DNA of 64,000 nucleotides from Rhizobium giardinii bv. giardinii H152 (GCF_000379605.1 NZ_KB902578.1:408291-472290); one strand, 5' to 3'; shown: positions 1-9,040, counted from the first letter of the stretch. The notes: generated by a model from the sequence alone, not told the origin. Numbers and translations are program-made.

Positions 1-156
1 ACGGTGAACGAGGAAACCAGCGACATGCTGTTCAAGGTGACGTTCGACCGCAGCCTGGCGCCGAGCGCTCCCGGGCATATGCTGATCAACAGCGACCTGG
101 CGGGTACCGGCAACAGCCTCGACCTGTTCGCCGTTCGCATTCTTCCCGGGCAATGA
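1..156 (+). CDS. C-terminal end of an unidentified protein (truncated by window start)
   Basis: Reading frame 1 is open from the first base to a TGA at 154-156, giving the last 51 residues of a protein (starting TVNEETSD, ending VRILPGQ). The composition looks like a soluble or exported beta-rich domain, but I do not recognise a family. It ends 31 bases before the convergent ppk2 stop codon. Coding is inferred from the open frame and normal codon usage; function is unknown. Confidence 0.5.
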   Translation, partial: TVNEETSDMLFKVTFDRSLAPSAPGHMLINSDLAGTGNSLDLFAVRILPGQ

Positions 157-187
157 TCGCCGTGGCCGGTGAAGAAGCGGCGAACCG

Positions 188-1090
188 CTACTTCACGAAG
201 CCTGGTCCAGAACCGAGAATCTTGCCGTCGATCTCGCCGATCGCGTTCTCGTCCTTGCCGTCATAGTCGAGCGTCTTCAGCATGTGACGAATGATGTCGA
301 GTCGGGCGCGGCGCTTGTCGTTGGAGTGGACGATCGTCCAGGGCGCATGTTCGGTATGGGTTTCCTCGAGCATCTGGTTGCGCGCTTCGGTGTAGAGGTC
401 CCATTTCGTCAGCGCGGCGATATCCATCGGCGAGAGCTTCCACACCTTCAGCGGATCGTGCCGCCGGTCGTGGAACCGCTTCAACTGCATCTCGCGGCCG
501 ATATCCAGCCAGAATTTGAAAAGGTGAATACCGTCGCCGGTGATAAGCCCCTCGAACCGTGGCGTTTGTTTGAGAAACCGCTTGTTCTGCTCGGGCGTGC
601 AGAAACCCATGACCGGCTCGACGCCGCCCCGATTGTACCAGGAGCGGTCGAACATGACGAACTCGCCGGCGGTTGGAAAATGCGTGATGTAGCGCTGATA
701 ATACCATTGCCCCCGTTCCGTCTCGGTCGGCTTGGTCAGTGCGACGACGCGAGCGGAGCGAGGGTTCATGTAGGATCGCGTCGCGTAGATCGCACCACCC
801 TTTCCGGCGGCATCGCGACCCTCGAAGATCGCCATCACGCGCTTGCCCGTCGCCTGCTGCCAGAACTGAACCTTGACGAGTTCGATCTGCAGTTTCTTCA
901 GCGCTGCGTCATAGTCGCCGCCGTCGAATTTCTTGTCGTAGGGAAAGCCGCCAGAGGCCAGCGCCTCCTTGTCGATCCAACTCGGCAGTTCGGGGTTGTC
1001 GATGTCGAAAAGCCGCTCCTTGCCGTTGACGACGAGTTTGACCGGCTGCGTTTTCTCGATTCCCGCCACGATTGGTTCCCCCCGCTGCAT
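188..1090 (-). CDS. ppk2: Polyphosphate kinase 2 family protein
   Basis: Cytosolic PPK2 enzyme that transfers phosphate between polyphosphate and nucleotides. In the longer reading it has a P-loop GRDAAGKGG near residue 103 and the PPK2 Walker B signature FDRSWYNR near residue 159, followed by the KFWLDI and [10 protein letters not shown] blocks typical of the family. The frame is open up to a GTG at 1126 (312 residues). I chose the ATG at 1090, giving about 300 residues, because that is the usual length of rhizobial homologues; neither start has a strong ribosome site. The gene is divergent from phoR, so it lies beside the phosphate regulon and probably links polyphosphate storage to phosphate supply. 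Family is certain; ADP or GDP preference cannot be read from sequence here. Confidence 0.93.
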   Translation of the reverse strand: MQRGEPIVAGIEKTQPVKLVVNGKERLFDIDNPELPSWIDKEALASGGFPYDKKFDGGDYDAALKKLQIELVKVQFWQQATGKRVMAIFEGRDAAGKGGAIYATRSYMNPRSARVVALTKPTETERGQWYYQRYITHFPTAGEFVMFDRSWYNRGGVEPVMGFCTPEQNKRFLKQTPRFEGLITGDGIHLFKFWLDIGREMQLKRFHDRRHDPLKVWKLSPMDIAALTKWDLYTEARNQMLEETHTEHAPWTIVHSNDKRRARLDIIRHMLKTLDYDGKDENAIGEIDGKILGSGPGFVK

Positions 1091-1151
1091 TTTCGGCCGG
1101 TCGCCGATTTCATGGGAGGAGGCCACAATTGAATTGCGAATTCAAGCATGC

Positions 1152-1169
1152 CGTGAAAATCATTGTCAT
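1152..1169. promoter_or_regulatory. Possible weak PHO-box-like site between ppk2 and phoR
   Basis: The spacing CGTGAAA-4-TTGTCAT (1152-1158 and 1163-1169) resembles two 7-bp PhoB half-sites separated by 4 bases. The second half-site is good and the first is poor. It lies in the divergent ppk2/phoR region, where PhoB control would make sense. This is only a visual match and is much weaker than the site before pstS. Confidence 0.25.
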
Positions 1170-1196
1170 GAACCTCCGATATCACCGGCTGATTGC

Positions 1197-2456
1197 ATGC
1201 CGGTAAGAGAGAGTATTTTGGAAGAGACAAAGACAGTCTGGGAGCGCCTGAAGGACAGGGCCCGCGCGGAGAAGTGGATCATCGGCCTGTCGGCCATCGT
1301 CGCGGCGGCGCTCGTATTGGCCGGCATTCACACGGTCGCCGTGCTGCTGTTCTGGATAGTCTGGATGGCGGCGCTTTTCAGCCGTTCGACCGACACCACG
1401 CCGCCCGCCGTCCCCGTGCCCGAGGCCGTGGCCGAGGAAACGGATCTTAGCATGCTGGCTGCGGCCTTCAATGCGCTCGACACGCCGATCCTCGTGGTCG
1501 CGCCCGACGAAACCGTGGTTCTGCAGAACCATGCGGCCGAAAAGGCCTTCGGCACGATCCCGGCCAACACCGATCTTTCGGCACGGGTTCGCTCTCCCGG
1601 GATTCTCGACATGGTCCGGGAGACGATCGCCACCGGCAAGGTAAACCAGATCGAACATTCCGAGCGGTTCCCGTCGGAATCGGTCTATATCGTGCGCGTC
1701 GCGCCAGCCGAGATCGGATCGCCGAACGAGCGGCTCTTTATTCTGTCTTATCGCGACATATCGCAGGCACGCCGCATCGACCGGATGCGCTCCGATTTCG
1801 TTGCCAATGCCAGCCATGAACTGAGAACGCCACTTGCCTCGCTGCGCGGCTTCATCGAGACGCTGCAGGGGCCGGCGCGCAACGATGCCAAGGCGCACGA
1901 GAAATTCCTCGGCATCATGCACGAGCAGGCGACGCGAATGAGCCGCCTTGTCGATGATCTGCTTTCGCTGTCGCGGCTGGAACTCAAATCCCACATTGCG
2001 CCGGACGAGGCGGTTGACCTCGCGCCGCTGCTCGGTCATGTGCGGGATGCGCTATCGCCGCTGGCAGAAGATGTCGGTGTAAAGATTTCGCTGGTCGTGC
2101 CGGATGATCCGGTCGTTGTTCAGGGCGATCGCGACGAACTGACCGAGGTTTTCGAAAATCTGATCGAAAACGCCTGCAAATACGGCCAGGAGGGGAAAAT
2201 GGTCGAAGTGACCCTCTCCGGTGGCGGCGACGCGCCGGCTGAAGTGTCCGTCCGGGATTACGGGCCTGGCATTCCTGCAGAGCACGTTCCGCGTCTTACT
2301 GAACGATTCTACCGGGTTAACGTAGAAGCCAGCCGGTCGAAAAAAGGCACCGGGCTTGGGCTTGCCATCGTCAAGCACATCCTCACCCGGCACCGCGCCA
2401 GATTGCTCGTCCAGTCGGAAATCGGCAAGGGCACCGTGTTTACCGTGAGGTTTTGA
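1197..2456 (+). CDS. phoR: Phosphate regulon sensor histidine kinase PhoR
   Basis: Membrane sensor kinase partnering PhoB. Two hydrophobic stretches near the N-terminus (IIGLSAIVAAALVLAG and VAVLLFWIVWMAALF) form a short membrane hairpin. A PAS-like region follows, then the H-box with ANASHELRTPLASL (His near residue 205), N-box NLIENACKYG, G1 DYGPGIP and G2 GTGLGLAIVKH. The frame is open further upstream, but that part is a shadow of ppk2. The ATG at 1197 gives 419 residues. A TTG at 1218 has a better upstream purine run (AGAGAG) and could be the true start. The pst genes follow after 194 bases. Like other PhoR proteins it lacks a large periplasmic domain, which fits sensing through the Pst-PhoU complex. 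Confidence 0.92.
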   Translation: MPVRESILEETKTVWERLKDRARAEKWIIGLSAIVAAALVLAGIHTVAVLLFWIVWMAALFSRSTDTTPPAVPVPEAVAEETDLSMLAAAFNALDTPILVVAPDETVVLQNHAAEKAFGTIPANTDLSARVRSPGILDMVRETIATGKVNQIEHSERFPSESVYIVRVAPAEIGSPNERLFILSYRDISQARRIDRMRSDFVANASHELRTPLASLRGFIETLQGPARNDAKAHEKFLGIMHEQATRMSRLVDDLLSLSRLELKSHIAPDEAVDLAPLLGHVRDALSPLAEDVGVKISLVVPDDPVVVQGDRDELTEVFENLIENACKYGQEGKMVEVTLSGGGDAPAEVSVRDYGPGIPAEHVPRLTERFYRVNVEASRSKKGTGLGLAIVKHILTRHRARLLVQSEIGKGTVFTVRF

Positions 2457-2517
2457 CACAAACCGGCCGCCGGAAAAGTTACAAATCGTCTTAATGAAGT
2501 TAATTCAGTAACTTAGG

Positions 2518-2546
2518 CTGTCACAAATGTTTCGTGAAATTGACAT
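2518..2546 (+). promoter_or_regulatory. PHO box (PhoB binding site) upstream of pstS
   Basis: Three 7-bp half-sites in a regular 11-bp period: CTGTCAC (2518), GTTTCGT (2529) and TTGACAT (2540), each separated by 4 A-rich bases. Outer half-sites match the PhoB consensus CTGTCAT. The site ends about 105 bases before the pstS start and faces it, so it should drive pstSCAB-phoU-phoB when phosphate is low. I could not assign a confident -10 element downstream. Confidence 0.8.
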
Positions 2547-2650
2547 AAAAGGTGAGGCCATCGGGCGCTAACTAGGGCGGCCGATCGACACGGCGAAAGC
2601 GAGCGCTGATGAAAAGCGCACCCACACAAGCCCATTCTGGGAGAATTCTG

Positions 2651-3685
2651 ATGAAAGCCTTGAAACTCACTGTTGCAGCTTTGGTTGCATCCGCCGCTTT
2701 TGCAGGCGTTGCGATTGCCCGCGACCAGATCCAGGTTGCCGGTTCCTCGACGGTTCTGCCTTACGCAAAGATCGTTGCTGAAACCTTCGGCGAAACCTTC
2801 CCCGACTTCAAGACGCCGATCGTTGAATCGGGCGGCACCGGTGGCGGCCTGAAGGAATTCTGCAAGGGCGTTGGCCCGGAAACGATCGACATCGCCAACG
2901 CTTCGCGCAAGATCAAGGACAGCGAACTCGAGACCTGCAAGGCAGCCGGCGTCACCGAGATCCAGGAAGTCAAGATCGGTTATGACGGCATCGTCTTCGC
3001 AACCGACGCTGGCAATGCCGAGCTGAAGCTGGTCCCGAAGGACCTCTACCTCGCTCTGGCCGCCGAAATCGTCGTTGACGGCAAGCTCGTTGCCAACCCG
3101 TACAAGAAGTGGTCGGAAGTCAACAAGGACCTTCCGGACGTTGAAATCGCCGCTTACATCCCGGGCGAAAAGCACGGCACGCGTGAAGTTTTCGAAGAGA
3201 AGATTCTTGCTGAAGGCTGCAAGGAAGCCGGCGCCAAGGACGTCATCAAGGGCCTCATCGCCGATGAAAAGGCCGCCGCCAAGGCATGCGTCGCAGTCCG
3301 CAAGGACGGCCTGGCTGTCGACATCGACGGGGACTACACCGAAACGCTTGCCCGCATCGCTTCCAACAAGAACGGCATCGGCGTCTTCGGTCTCGCCTTC
3401 TTTGAAAACAACGCTGACAAGCTGAAGGTCGCCACCGTCAACGGCATCGTTCCTTCGGTCGAGACCATCGCTTCCGGCGAATATCCGGTTTCCCGCCCGC
3501 TGTTCTTCTACGTCAAGAAGGCACATCTCGGCGTCATCCCGGGCCTCAAGGAATATGTCGAGTTCTTCCTTGACGACCAGATGATCGGCCCGGACAGCCC
3601 GCTCGCCGCTTATGGCCTGGTTTCGGCTCCGGACGCCGAGCGCGAAGAAGGCCGCAAGGCTTTCTCCGCCGGCAACATGCTCTAA
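2651..3685 (+). CDS. pstS: Phosphate ABC transporter substrate-binding protein PstS
   Basis: Periplasmic phosphate-binding protein of the high-affinity Pst system. The N-terminus MKALKLTVAALVASAAFAG is a clear signal peptide, cleaved near AIA/RD. Mature motifs include VAGSSTVLPYAK and GGTGGGLKEFC, which form phosphate-contacting loops in this family. Length is 344 residues. The frame opens at 2609, but the ATG at 2651 is preceded by GGGAG and begins the signal peptide, so it is preferred. It is first in the pst operon, behind the PHO box, and is separated from pstC by a strong hairpin that may favour high pstS expression. Confidence 0.96.
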   Translation: MKALKLTVAALVASAAFAGVAIARDQIQVAGSSTVLPYAKIVAETFGETFPDFKTPIVESGGTGGGLKEFCKGVGPETIDIANASRKIKDSELETCKAAGVTEIQEVKIGYDGIVFATDAGNAELKLVPKDLYLALAAEIVVDGKLVANPYKKWSEVNKDLPDVEIAAYIPGEKHGTREVFEEKILAEGCKEAGAKDVIKGLIADEKAAAKACVAVRKDGLAVDIDGDYTETLARIASNKNGIGVFGLAFFENNADKLKVATVNGIVPSVETIASGEYPVSRPLFFYVKKAHLGVIPGLKEYVEFFLDDQMIGPDSPLAAYGLVSAPDAEREEGRKAFSAGNML

Positions 3686-3700
3686 TAAGCTGAGCAATAT

Positions 3701-3727
3701 CCGCCACGGCAGACTTTGCCGTGGCGG
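3701..3727 (+). other. Strong intercistronic stem-loop between pstS and pstC
   Basis: Perfect 11-bp inverted repeat CCGCCACGGCA (3701-3711) and TGCCGTGGCGG (3717-3727) around a 5-base loop. No T-run follows, so it is not a standard intrinsic terminator. It starts 16 bases after the pstS stop. Such hairpins commonly protect the 3' end of a binding-protein transcript and lower expression of the permease genes. Confidence 0.75.
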
Positions 3728-3780
3728 ACCTCCCGCGTTCGGATTTGCCGGCTTTCAGTGATTGTCAAAGCCGGGGGGAC

Positions 3781-5271
3781 ATGCAGATGAACACATCTCT
3801 TATTCTTTTGCTTATTATGATTGTCGGGTTTGCGGCGTATCTCGCTGGACGCTCCCGGGCTATTGCCACCTCGAACGGCAAGCTTTCGGTTCTCCATTCC
3901 CTTCCTGGATACCATGGCACCTATGCAGCGATCTGCGCGATCATCCCTGCGGTGATCGTTCTTGCCGTCTGGGCGATTGCTGCACCCGCTTATATCGATA
4001 GCGGCCTGCGCAACGCACTCCCGGAAACGGTGCTCAGCCAGGGTGCGGCAACCGCCGAACTCGCGCTCGGCCAGGTGAAGTCCGTTGCCAACGGTTTGAA
4101 TCTGCTGGATGATGCGGAATTGGCCGCGCTCAACAACGGCTCCGCCAATCTACGCGACGTGTTGGCCGCAAAAGGTGTTCCACTCGCCGGCGAGGGCGAA
4201 GCCTACATGATCAAATCCGCCGCGCAGTTCAATCAGATGACTGCGACAAGTCGCGTCTTGATGGCGGTCGTGGTTCTCCTGATCGCCGCTGCCGGTGCCG
4301 TCTTCGCGCTGCGTGGCATCTCCGCGCCGTTCCGCGCCCGCAATCAGGTCGAGCGCGTCATGCTCTGGACCCTGATGCTCGCCTCGTCAATCGCCATCCT
4401 GACGACGATCGGCATCGTCGGTTCGATGCTGTCGGAAGCGATCCGCTTCTTCAATTCGGTTTCGCCGGCCAGCTTCTTTTTCGGTACGGTCTGGGATCCG
4501 CGTTTCGCCGCAGCCGGCAGCGAGGCGACGCAGGGTCAGTTCGGCCTGCTGCCGCTTCTGGCAGGCACCCTCTACATCGCTTTCGTGGCGATGCTGTTTG
4601 CCGTGCCGATCGGCCTCTTCGCGGCGATCTACATGTCCGAATATGCCCGGCCTGCCGTCCGCTCGATCGCCAAGCCGCTGCTGGAAATCCTCGCCGGCAT
4701 CCCGACCATCGTCTACGGCTTCTTCGCCCTGGTCACGGTCGGACCGTTTCTGCGCGATATTTCCGCCCAGATGAATGGTCTTATTACGGGCAACTACGTC
4801 TCCTTCATTCAGGCACAGAGCGTGCTTACGGCCGGTATCGTCATGGGCATCATGCTGATCCCGTTCGTGTCCTCGCTGTCGGACGACATCATCACCCAGG
4901 TGCCGCGAGCCCTGCGCGACGGTTCGCTCGGGCTGGGTGCCACCCGGTCGGAAACGATCAAGAAGGTCGTCCTGCCGGCGGCGCTGCCGGGCATCGTCGG
5001 TGCCTTGCTTCTGACCGCATCGCGTGCCGTCGGTGAAACCATGATCGTGGTGCTTGCCGCCGGCGTTGCCGCGCGCATGCAACTCAATCCCTTCGAGGCG
5101 ATGACGACGGTCACCGTCAAGATCGTCAATCAGCTGACCGGCGACCTTGAGTTCAACTCGCCGCAGACGCTGGTGGCTTTCGCGCTCGGGATCACGCTGT
5201 TCTGCATCACGCTCTGCCTCAACATCTATGCACTCTACATTGTGCGCAAATATCGGGAACAGTACGAATGA
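3781..5271 (+). CDS. pstC: Phosphate ABC transporter permease PstC
   Basis: Inner-membrane permease subunit of PstSCAB. At about 496 residues it is much longer than the roughly 320-residue enterobacterial PstC, because of an N-terminal extension with extra membrane segments that is normal in alphaproteobacteria. The C-terminal half carries the binding-protein-dependent transport domain, with LGATRSETIKKVVLPAALPGIV as the ATPase-contacting EAA loop. The frame is open from 3721, but that GTG lies in the hairpin. The ATG at 3781, or the next in-frame ATG at 3787, follows a GGGGGGAC ribosome site. The stop overlaps the pstA start by 4 bases, indicating translational coupling. Confidence 0.95.
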   Translation: MQMNTSLILLLIMIVGFAAYLAGRSRAIATSNGKLSVLHSLPGYHGTYAAICAIIPAVIVLAVWAIAAPAYIDSGLRNALPETVLSQGAATAELALGQVKSVANGLNLLDDAELAALNNGSANLRDVLAAKGVPLAGEGEAYMIKSAAQFNQMTATSRVLMAVVVLLIAAAGAVFALRGISAPFRARNQVERVMLWTLMLASSIAILTTIGIVGSMLSEAIRFFNSVSPASFFFGTVWDPRFAAAGSEATQGQFGLLPLLAGTLYIAFVAMLFAVPIGLFAAIYMSEYARPAVRSIAKPLLEILAGIPTIVYGFFALVTVGPFLRDISAQMNGLITGNYVSFIQAQSVLTAGIVMGIMLIPFVSSLSDDIITQVPRALRDGSLGLGATRSETIKKVVLPAALPGIVGALLLTASRAVGETMIVVLAAGVAARMQLNPFEAMTTVTVKIVNQLTGDLEFNSPQTLVAFALGITLFCITLCLNIYALYIVRKYREQYE

Positions 5272-6590
5272 CCGAGATCGTTTCCTCTTCGTCCCCCGCC
5301 TTCGTGCGCCCCACAGCAGCCAGACGCGATATCGGCATCAAGCGCCGCTATGCCGCCGAGCGCCGCTTCCGTGCCTATGGCATGGTGGCGATCATGACCG
5401 GCCTGTTCTTCCTGTTCGTCCTTCTCTGGACGGTCATTTCGAACGGCTACACGGCCTTTCAGCAGACGACGATCACGCTGCCGATCGAGTTTGCCGAAAA
5501 GGTTATCGATCCGAAGAACGAGCGCGCGGCAAACCCGTCCAAGCTGATGACGGCCAACTATCCGCTGCTGGTGCGCGATGCCCTCGTCAAGGCGCTCGGC
5601 ATCGATCCGAAGAACCGGGCCGAGGTCAAGAAGGCCACGGAAATGGTGTCCGCAAGCGCCCGCATGCAACTGCGTGACATCGTCATCGCCAATCCTTCGG
5701 TGATCGGCACGACCGTAAACGTGTCGCTGCTTGCCGAAGGCAACATCGACAGCGCCAACAAGGGTCAGATCGATCTCGCAGTCGAGGAATCCAAGCGCAA
5801 GGTAAACGACCAGCAGATCGGCTGGATGAAGACGCTGACCGACAGCGGCGCGATGACGAAGGATTTCAACACGGGCATCTTCACCTTCGGCGCATCGAGC
5901 CGACCGGAAGCGGCCGGCATCGGTGTGGCAGCCCTCGGCTCGCTCTACATGATGCTGATCGTGCTTGTCCTGGCGCTGCCGATCGGCGTCGCCGCATCCA
6001 TCTACCTCGAAGAGTTCGCGCCGAAGAACCGGCTGACGGACCTCATCGAGGTCAACATCAACAACCTCGCTGCCGTCCCCTCGATCGTCTACGGCCTGCT
6101 CGGCCTGTCGATCTTCATCAATTTCGCCGGAATGCCGCGCTCGGCGGCGCTGGTCGGTGGTCTCGTCCTGACATTGATGACCCTGCCGACGATCATCATC
6201 GCCACCCGCGCGGCACTGAAGGCGGTGCCCCCGTCGATCCGATCGGCTGCCCTTGGTCTCGGCGCTTCGAAGATGCAGACGATCTTCCACCATGTGTTGC
6301 CGCTTGCCATGCCGGGCGTGCTGACCGGCACGATCATCGGTCTGGCGCACGCGCTCGGCGAAACGGCGCCGCTGCTCTTGATCGGCATGGTGGCCTTCGT
6401 TGTCGATTTCCCCGGTTCGCCGATGGAACCGTCTACCGCGTTGCCCGTGCAGATCTACATGTGGGCCAATGAAGCCGAACGTGCATTTGTCGAACGGACC
6501 TCGGGCGCGATCATCATTCTGTTGATTTTCCTCGTGGTTATGAACCTTGGCGCAATCCTGTTGCGGCGTCGCTTTGAGCGTCGCTGGTAG
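5268..6590 (+). CDS. pstA: Phosphate ABC transporter permease PstA
   Basis: Second permease subunit of PstSCAB, 440 residues, inner membrane. It has the extended N-terminal region of about 180 residues seen in alphaproteobacterial PstA (the DUF3333 type), including one early membrane span and a large non-membrane part. The C-terminal transport domain includes LGLGASKMQTIFHHVLPLAMPG, the EAA loop that contacts PstB. It overlaps pstC by 4 bases and is followed 12 bases later by pstB. Confidence 0.95.
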   Translation: MTEIVSSSSPAFVRPTAARRDIGIKRRYAAERRFRAYGMVAIMTGLFFLFVLLWTVISNGYTAFQQTTITLPIEFAEKVIDPKNERAANPSKLMTANYPLLVRDALVKALGIDPKNRAEVKKATEMVSASARMQLRDIVIANPSVIGTTVNVSLLAEGNIDSANKGQIDLAVEESKRKVNDQQIGWMKTLTDSGAMTKDFNTGIFTFGASSRPEAAGIGVAALGSLYMMLIVLVLALPIGVAASIYLEEFAPKNRLTDLIEVNINNLAAVPSIVYGLLGLSIFINFAGMPRSAALVGGLVLTLMTLPTIIIATRAALKAVPPSIRSAALGLGASKMQTIFHHVLPLAMPGVLTGTIIGLAHALGETAPLLLIGMVAFVVDFPGSPMEPSTALPVQIYMWANEAERAFVERTSGAIIILLIFLVVMNLGAILLRRRFERRW

Positions 6591-6602
6591 TGAGGTAAGA
6601 AC

Positions 6603-7418
6603 ATGAACATGATGTCAGAAGCAGCAGTTGAAAAGGCGCTGGATCAGAAAATGAACGCTGTTCCCTTCAAGATGATCGGCAAGGACGTTTCGGTCTATTA
6701 CGGCGAGAAGCGAGCGCTTTTCGACGTGAACCTCAACGTTCGTGAAAACACGGTAACGGCTCTGATCGGCCCGTCCGGCTGCGGCAAGTCGACCTTCCTG
6801 CGCACCTTGAACCGCATGAACGACACGATCGACAATTGCCGTGTGACCGGCAAGATCACGCTCGACGAGGAGGATATCTACGATCCGGCCATCGACGTCG
6901 TCGAACTGCGCGCCCGCGTCGGCATGGTCTTCCAGAAGCCGAACCCCTTCCCGAAGTCGATCTACGAGAACGTCTCCTATGGCCCGAAGATCCATGGCCT
7001 GGCACGCTCCAAGGCCGATTTCGACCAGATCGTCGAACAGAGCCTGCAGAAGGCAGGCCTCTGGAACGAGGTGAAGGACCGCCTGCATGAACCGGGGACC
7101 GGCCTCTCCGGTGGTCAGCAGCAGCGCCTGTGCATTGCGCGCGCCGTTGCCGTCAGCCCTGAGGTGATCCTGATGGACGAGCCGTGCTCGGCTCTCGACC
7201 CGATCGCGACCGCCAAGGTCGAGGAACTGATCCACGAGTTGCGCACCAATTTCACCATCGTCATCGTTACCCACTCGATGCAGCAGGCGGCACGCGTTTC
7301 GCAACGCACCGCCATGTTCCATCTCGGCAATCTGGTCGAGGAAAACGACACCGACAAGATGTTCACCAATCCGGACGACCAGCGCACCCAGGACTACATC
7401 ATGGGCCGCTTCGGCTGA
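6603..7418 (+). CDS. pstB: Phosphate ABC transporter ATP-binding protein PstB
   Basis: Cytoplasmic ATPase energising phosphate uptake, 271 residues, of normal length. Walker [11 protein letters not shown]-loop in [12 protein letters not shown], signature LSGGQQQR and Walker [14 protein letters not shown] are all intact, as is the switch histidine in IVTHSMQQA. The start ATG at 6603 lies 12 bases after pstA and has GAGGTAAG upstream. PstB sits between the permeases and PhoU, the order needed for the phosphate-signalling complex. Confidence 0.97.
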   Translation: MNMMSEAAVEKALDQKMNAVPFKMIGKDVSVYYGEKRALFDVNLNVRENTVTALIGPSGCGKSTFLRTLNRMNDTIDNCRVTGKITLDEEDIYDPAIDVVELRARVGMVFQKPNPFPKSIYENVSYGPKIHGLARSKADFDQIVEQSLQKAGLWNEVKDRLHEPGTGLSGGQQQRLCIARAVAVSPEVILMDEPCSALDPIATAKVEELIHELRTNFTIVIVTHSMQQAARVSQRTAMFHLGNLVEENDTDKMFTNPDDQRTQDYIMGRFG

Positions 7419-7493
7419 CGATATGTCCTCGCCGTTTCCCATTGTGAGACGGCAGCGCCCTTGAAACCGGATTGTGACGAAGGAAAAACAATC

Positions 7494-8204
7494 ATGTCCA
7501 CGCACATTGTTTCCGTCTACGACGAAGACCTGAAATACCTGACACGGCGCATTTCCGAGATGGGCGGCCTTGCCGAACAGATGGTCGCCGAATCCGTGCG
7601 CGCGCTGGTCAATGCCGACCTTGCGCTTGCTCAGAAGGTCATCTCTGACGATACCATCCTCGACGAGGCCGAGCGTCAGATCGGCGAGAAGGCGATCGTC
7701 ACCATCGCCAAGCGCCAGCCGATGGCGGCCGACCTACGCGAGATCATGGGTTCCATCCGCATCGCTGCCGACCTCGAGCGCGTCGGCGATCTCGGCAAGA
7801 ACACGGCAAAGCGGGTGATCGCGGTTTCCAGCGCGAGCCTGCCGCGCCAGCTCGCCCGCGGTCTGGAGCACCTGGCCGAGCTTGCGCTGATGCAGCTCAA
7901 GGAAGTACTGGACGTCTATGCGTCGCGTTCGCCGGAAAAGGCCAACAGCATCCGCGAGCGGGACAACGAGATCGATGCGATCTACACGTCGCTGTTTCGC
8001 GAACTCCTGACCTACATGATGGAAGATCCGCGCAACATCACGCCGTGCACGCATCTCCTGTTCTGCGCCAAGAACATCGAGCGCATCGGCGACCATGCCA
8101 CCAACATCGCCGAGACGATCTACTATATGGCCACTGGCGCCCAGCCGGTTGGTGAACGTCCGAAGGATGATACTGCCAACACCGTCGGCGCGATCGGCAA
8201 TTGA
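7494..8204 (+). CDS. phoU: Phosphate signalling complex protein PhoU
   Basis: Cytosolic two-repeat helical protein that represses PhoR signalling when phosphate is plentiful and restrains Pst uptake. It has 236 residues. Each half carries the PhoU metal-binding type motif: ADLERVGDLGKNTAKR in the first and AKNIERIGDHATNIAE in the second. The frame opens at 7461, but the ATG at 7494 after GAAGGAAAAACA begins the typical MSTHIVSVYDEDL N-terminus. It follows pstB by 75 bases and precedes phoB. Confidence 0.96.
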   Translation: MSTHIVSVYDEDLKYLTRRISEMGGLAEQMVAESVRALVNADLALAQKVISDDTILDEAERQIGEKAIVTIAKRQPMAADLREIMGSIRIAADLERVGDLGKNTAKRVIAVSSASLPRQLARGLEHLAELALMQLKEVLDVYASRSPEKANSIRERDNEIDAIYTSLFRELLTYMMEDPRNITPCTHLLFCAKNIERIGDHATNIAETIYYMATGAQPVGERPKDDTANTVGAIGN

Positions 8205-8237
8205 TCTGCCGTCGTAAGTGAATTCTTACATTTGACT

Positions 8238-8289
8238 GCCCGGCCGGCCTTCTGGACCGCCGGGCGAGCCCCTTGCGTTGAGCGCAAGG
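8238..8289 (+). other. Two consecutive hairpins between phoU and phoB
   Basis: GCCCGGC (8238-8244) pairs with GCCGGGC (8259-8265), and CCTTGCG (8271-8277) pairs with CGCAAGG (8283-8289). Neither has a T-run. The second ends just before the phoB ribosome site (AAGGAG near 8294-8299), so it could tune phoB translation or transcript processing within the operon. Structure is seen; role is inferred. Confidence 0.45.
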
Positions 8290-8309
8290 TGTCAAGGAGT
8301 TGAGACCGC

Positions 8310-8993
8310 ATGCTGCCAAGAATTGCCGTTGTCGAAGACGAGGAGGCGCTGAGCGTTCTCCTGCGCTACAATCTCGAGGCCGAAGGGTTTGAGGTCGATA
8401 CGATTAACCGCGGCGACGAAGCCGAAATCCGCCTGCAGGAGCGCCTGCCGGACCTCCTGATCCTCGATTGGATGTTGCCGGGCGTTTCCGGCATCGAGTT
8501 GTGCCGCCGGCTTCGCCAGCGTTCCGAAACCGAGCGCCTGCCGATCATCATGCTGACGGCGCGCGGCGAAGAGAGCGAGCGGGTTCGCGGTCTTGCCACC
8601 GGTGCCGACGATTATGTGGTCAAGCCGTTCTCGACGCCGGAGCTGATGGCCCGGGTGAAGGCGATGCTGCGCCGCGCCAAGCCGGAGGTGCTGTCGACGC
8701 TGCTGAAATGCGGCGATATCGAACTCGACCGCGAAACCCACCGCGTCCACCGCAAGACCCGCGAAGTCCGCCTTGGGCCGACCGAGTTCCGGCTGCTGGA
8801 ATTCTTCATGGCCTCGCCCGGCCGCGTCTTTTCGCGCTCTCAGTTGTTGGATGGCGTCTGGGGTCACGACATCTATGTCGACGAGCGCACTGTCGACGTG
8901 CATGTCGGTCGTCTGCGCAAGGCGCTCAACTTCTCCAACATGCAGGACGTGATCCGCACCGTGCGCGGCGCCGGCTATTCCCTGGAGAGCTGA
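8310..8993 (+). CDS. phoB: Phosphate regulon response regulator PhoB
   Basis: OmpR-family response regulator of the phosphate regulon, 227 residues. The receiver domain has acidic residues EDEE near 9-12, phospho-acceptor Asp53 in LILDWMLPG, a Thr in MLTARG and the conserved Lys in VVKPFS. The C-terminal winged-helix domain includes GPTEFRLLEFF and RTVDVHVGRLRKAL, the DNA-recognition region. The start follows AAGGAGTTGAG. It is last in the pst-pho operon and ends at a strong terminator. It should bind the PHO box at 2518. Confidence 0.97.
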   Translation: MLPRIAVVEDEEALSVLLRYNLEAEGFEVDTINRGDEAEIRLQERLPDLLILDWMLPGVSGIELCRRLRQRSETERLPIIMLTARGEESERVRGLATGADDYVVKPFSTPELMARVKAMLRRAKPEVLSTLLKCGDIELDRETHRVHRKTREVRLGPTEFRLLEFFMASPGRVFSRSQLLDGVWGHDIYVDERTVDVHVGRLRKALNFSNMQDVIRTVRGAGYSLES

Positions 8994-9014
8994 TTGTATA
9001 TTGAGTGACACATG

Positions 9015-9040
9015 AAAAAGGGGCCTGCTGGCCCCTTTTT
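9015..9040. terminator. Bidirectional intrinsic terminator between phoB and gcrA
   Basis: AAAAAGGGGCC (9015-9025) pairs perfectly with GGCCCCTTTTT (9030-9040) around TGCT. The A-run on one side and T-run on the other make it work for both the pst-phoB transcript and the convergent gcrA transcript. Confidence 0.92.

Noticed and set aside
284-1132. Long open frame on the + strand opposite ppk2
   Set aside because: It is the antisense shadow of ppk2; high GC content keeps non-coding frames open. No domain or ribosome site supports it.
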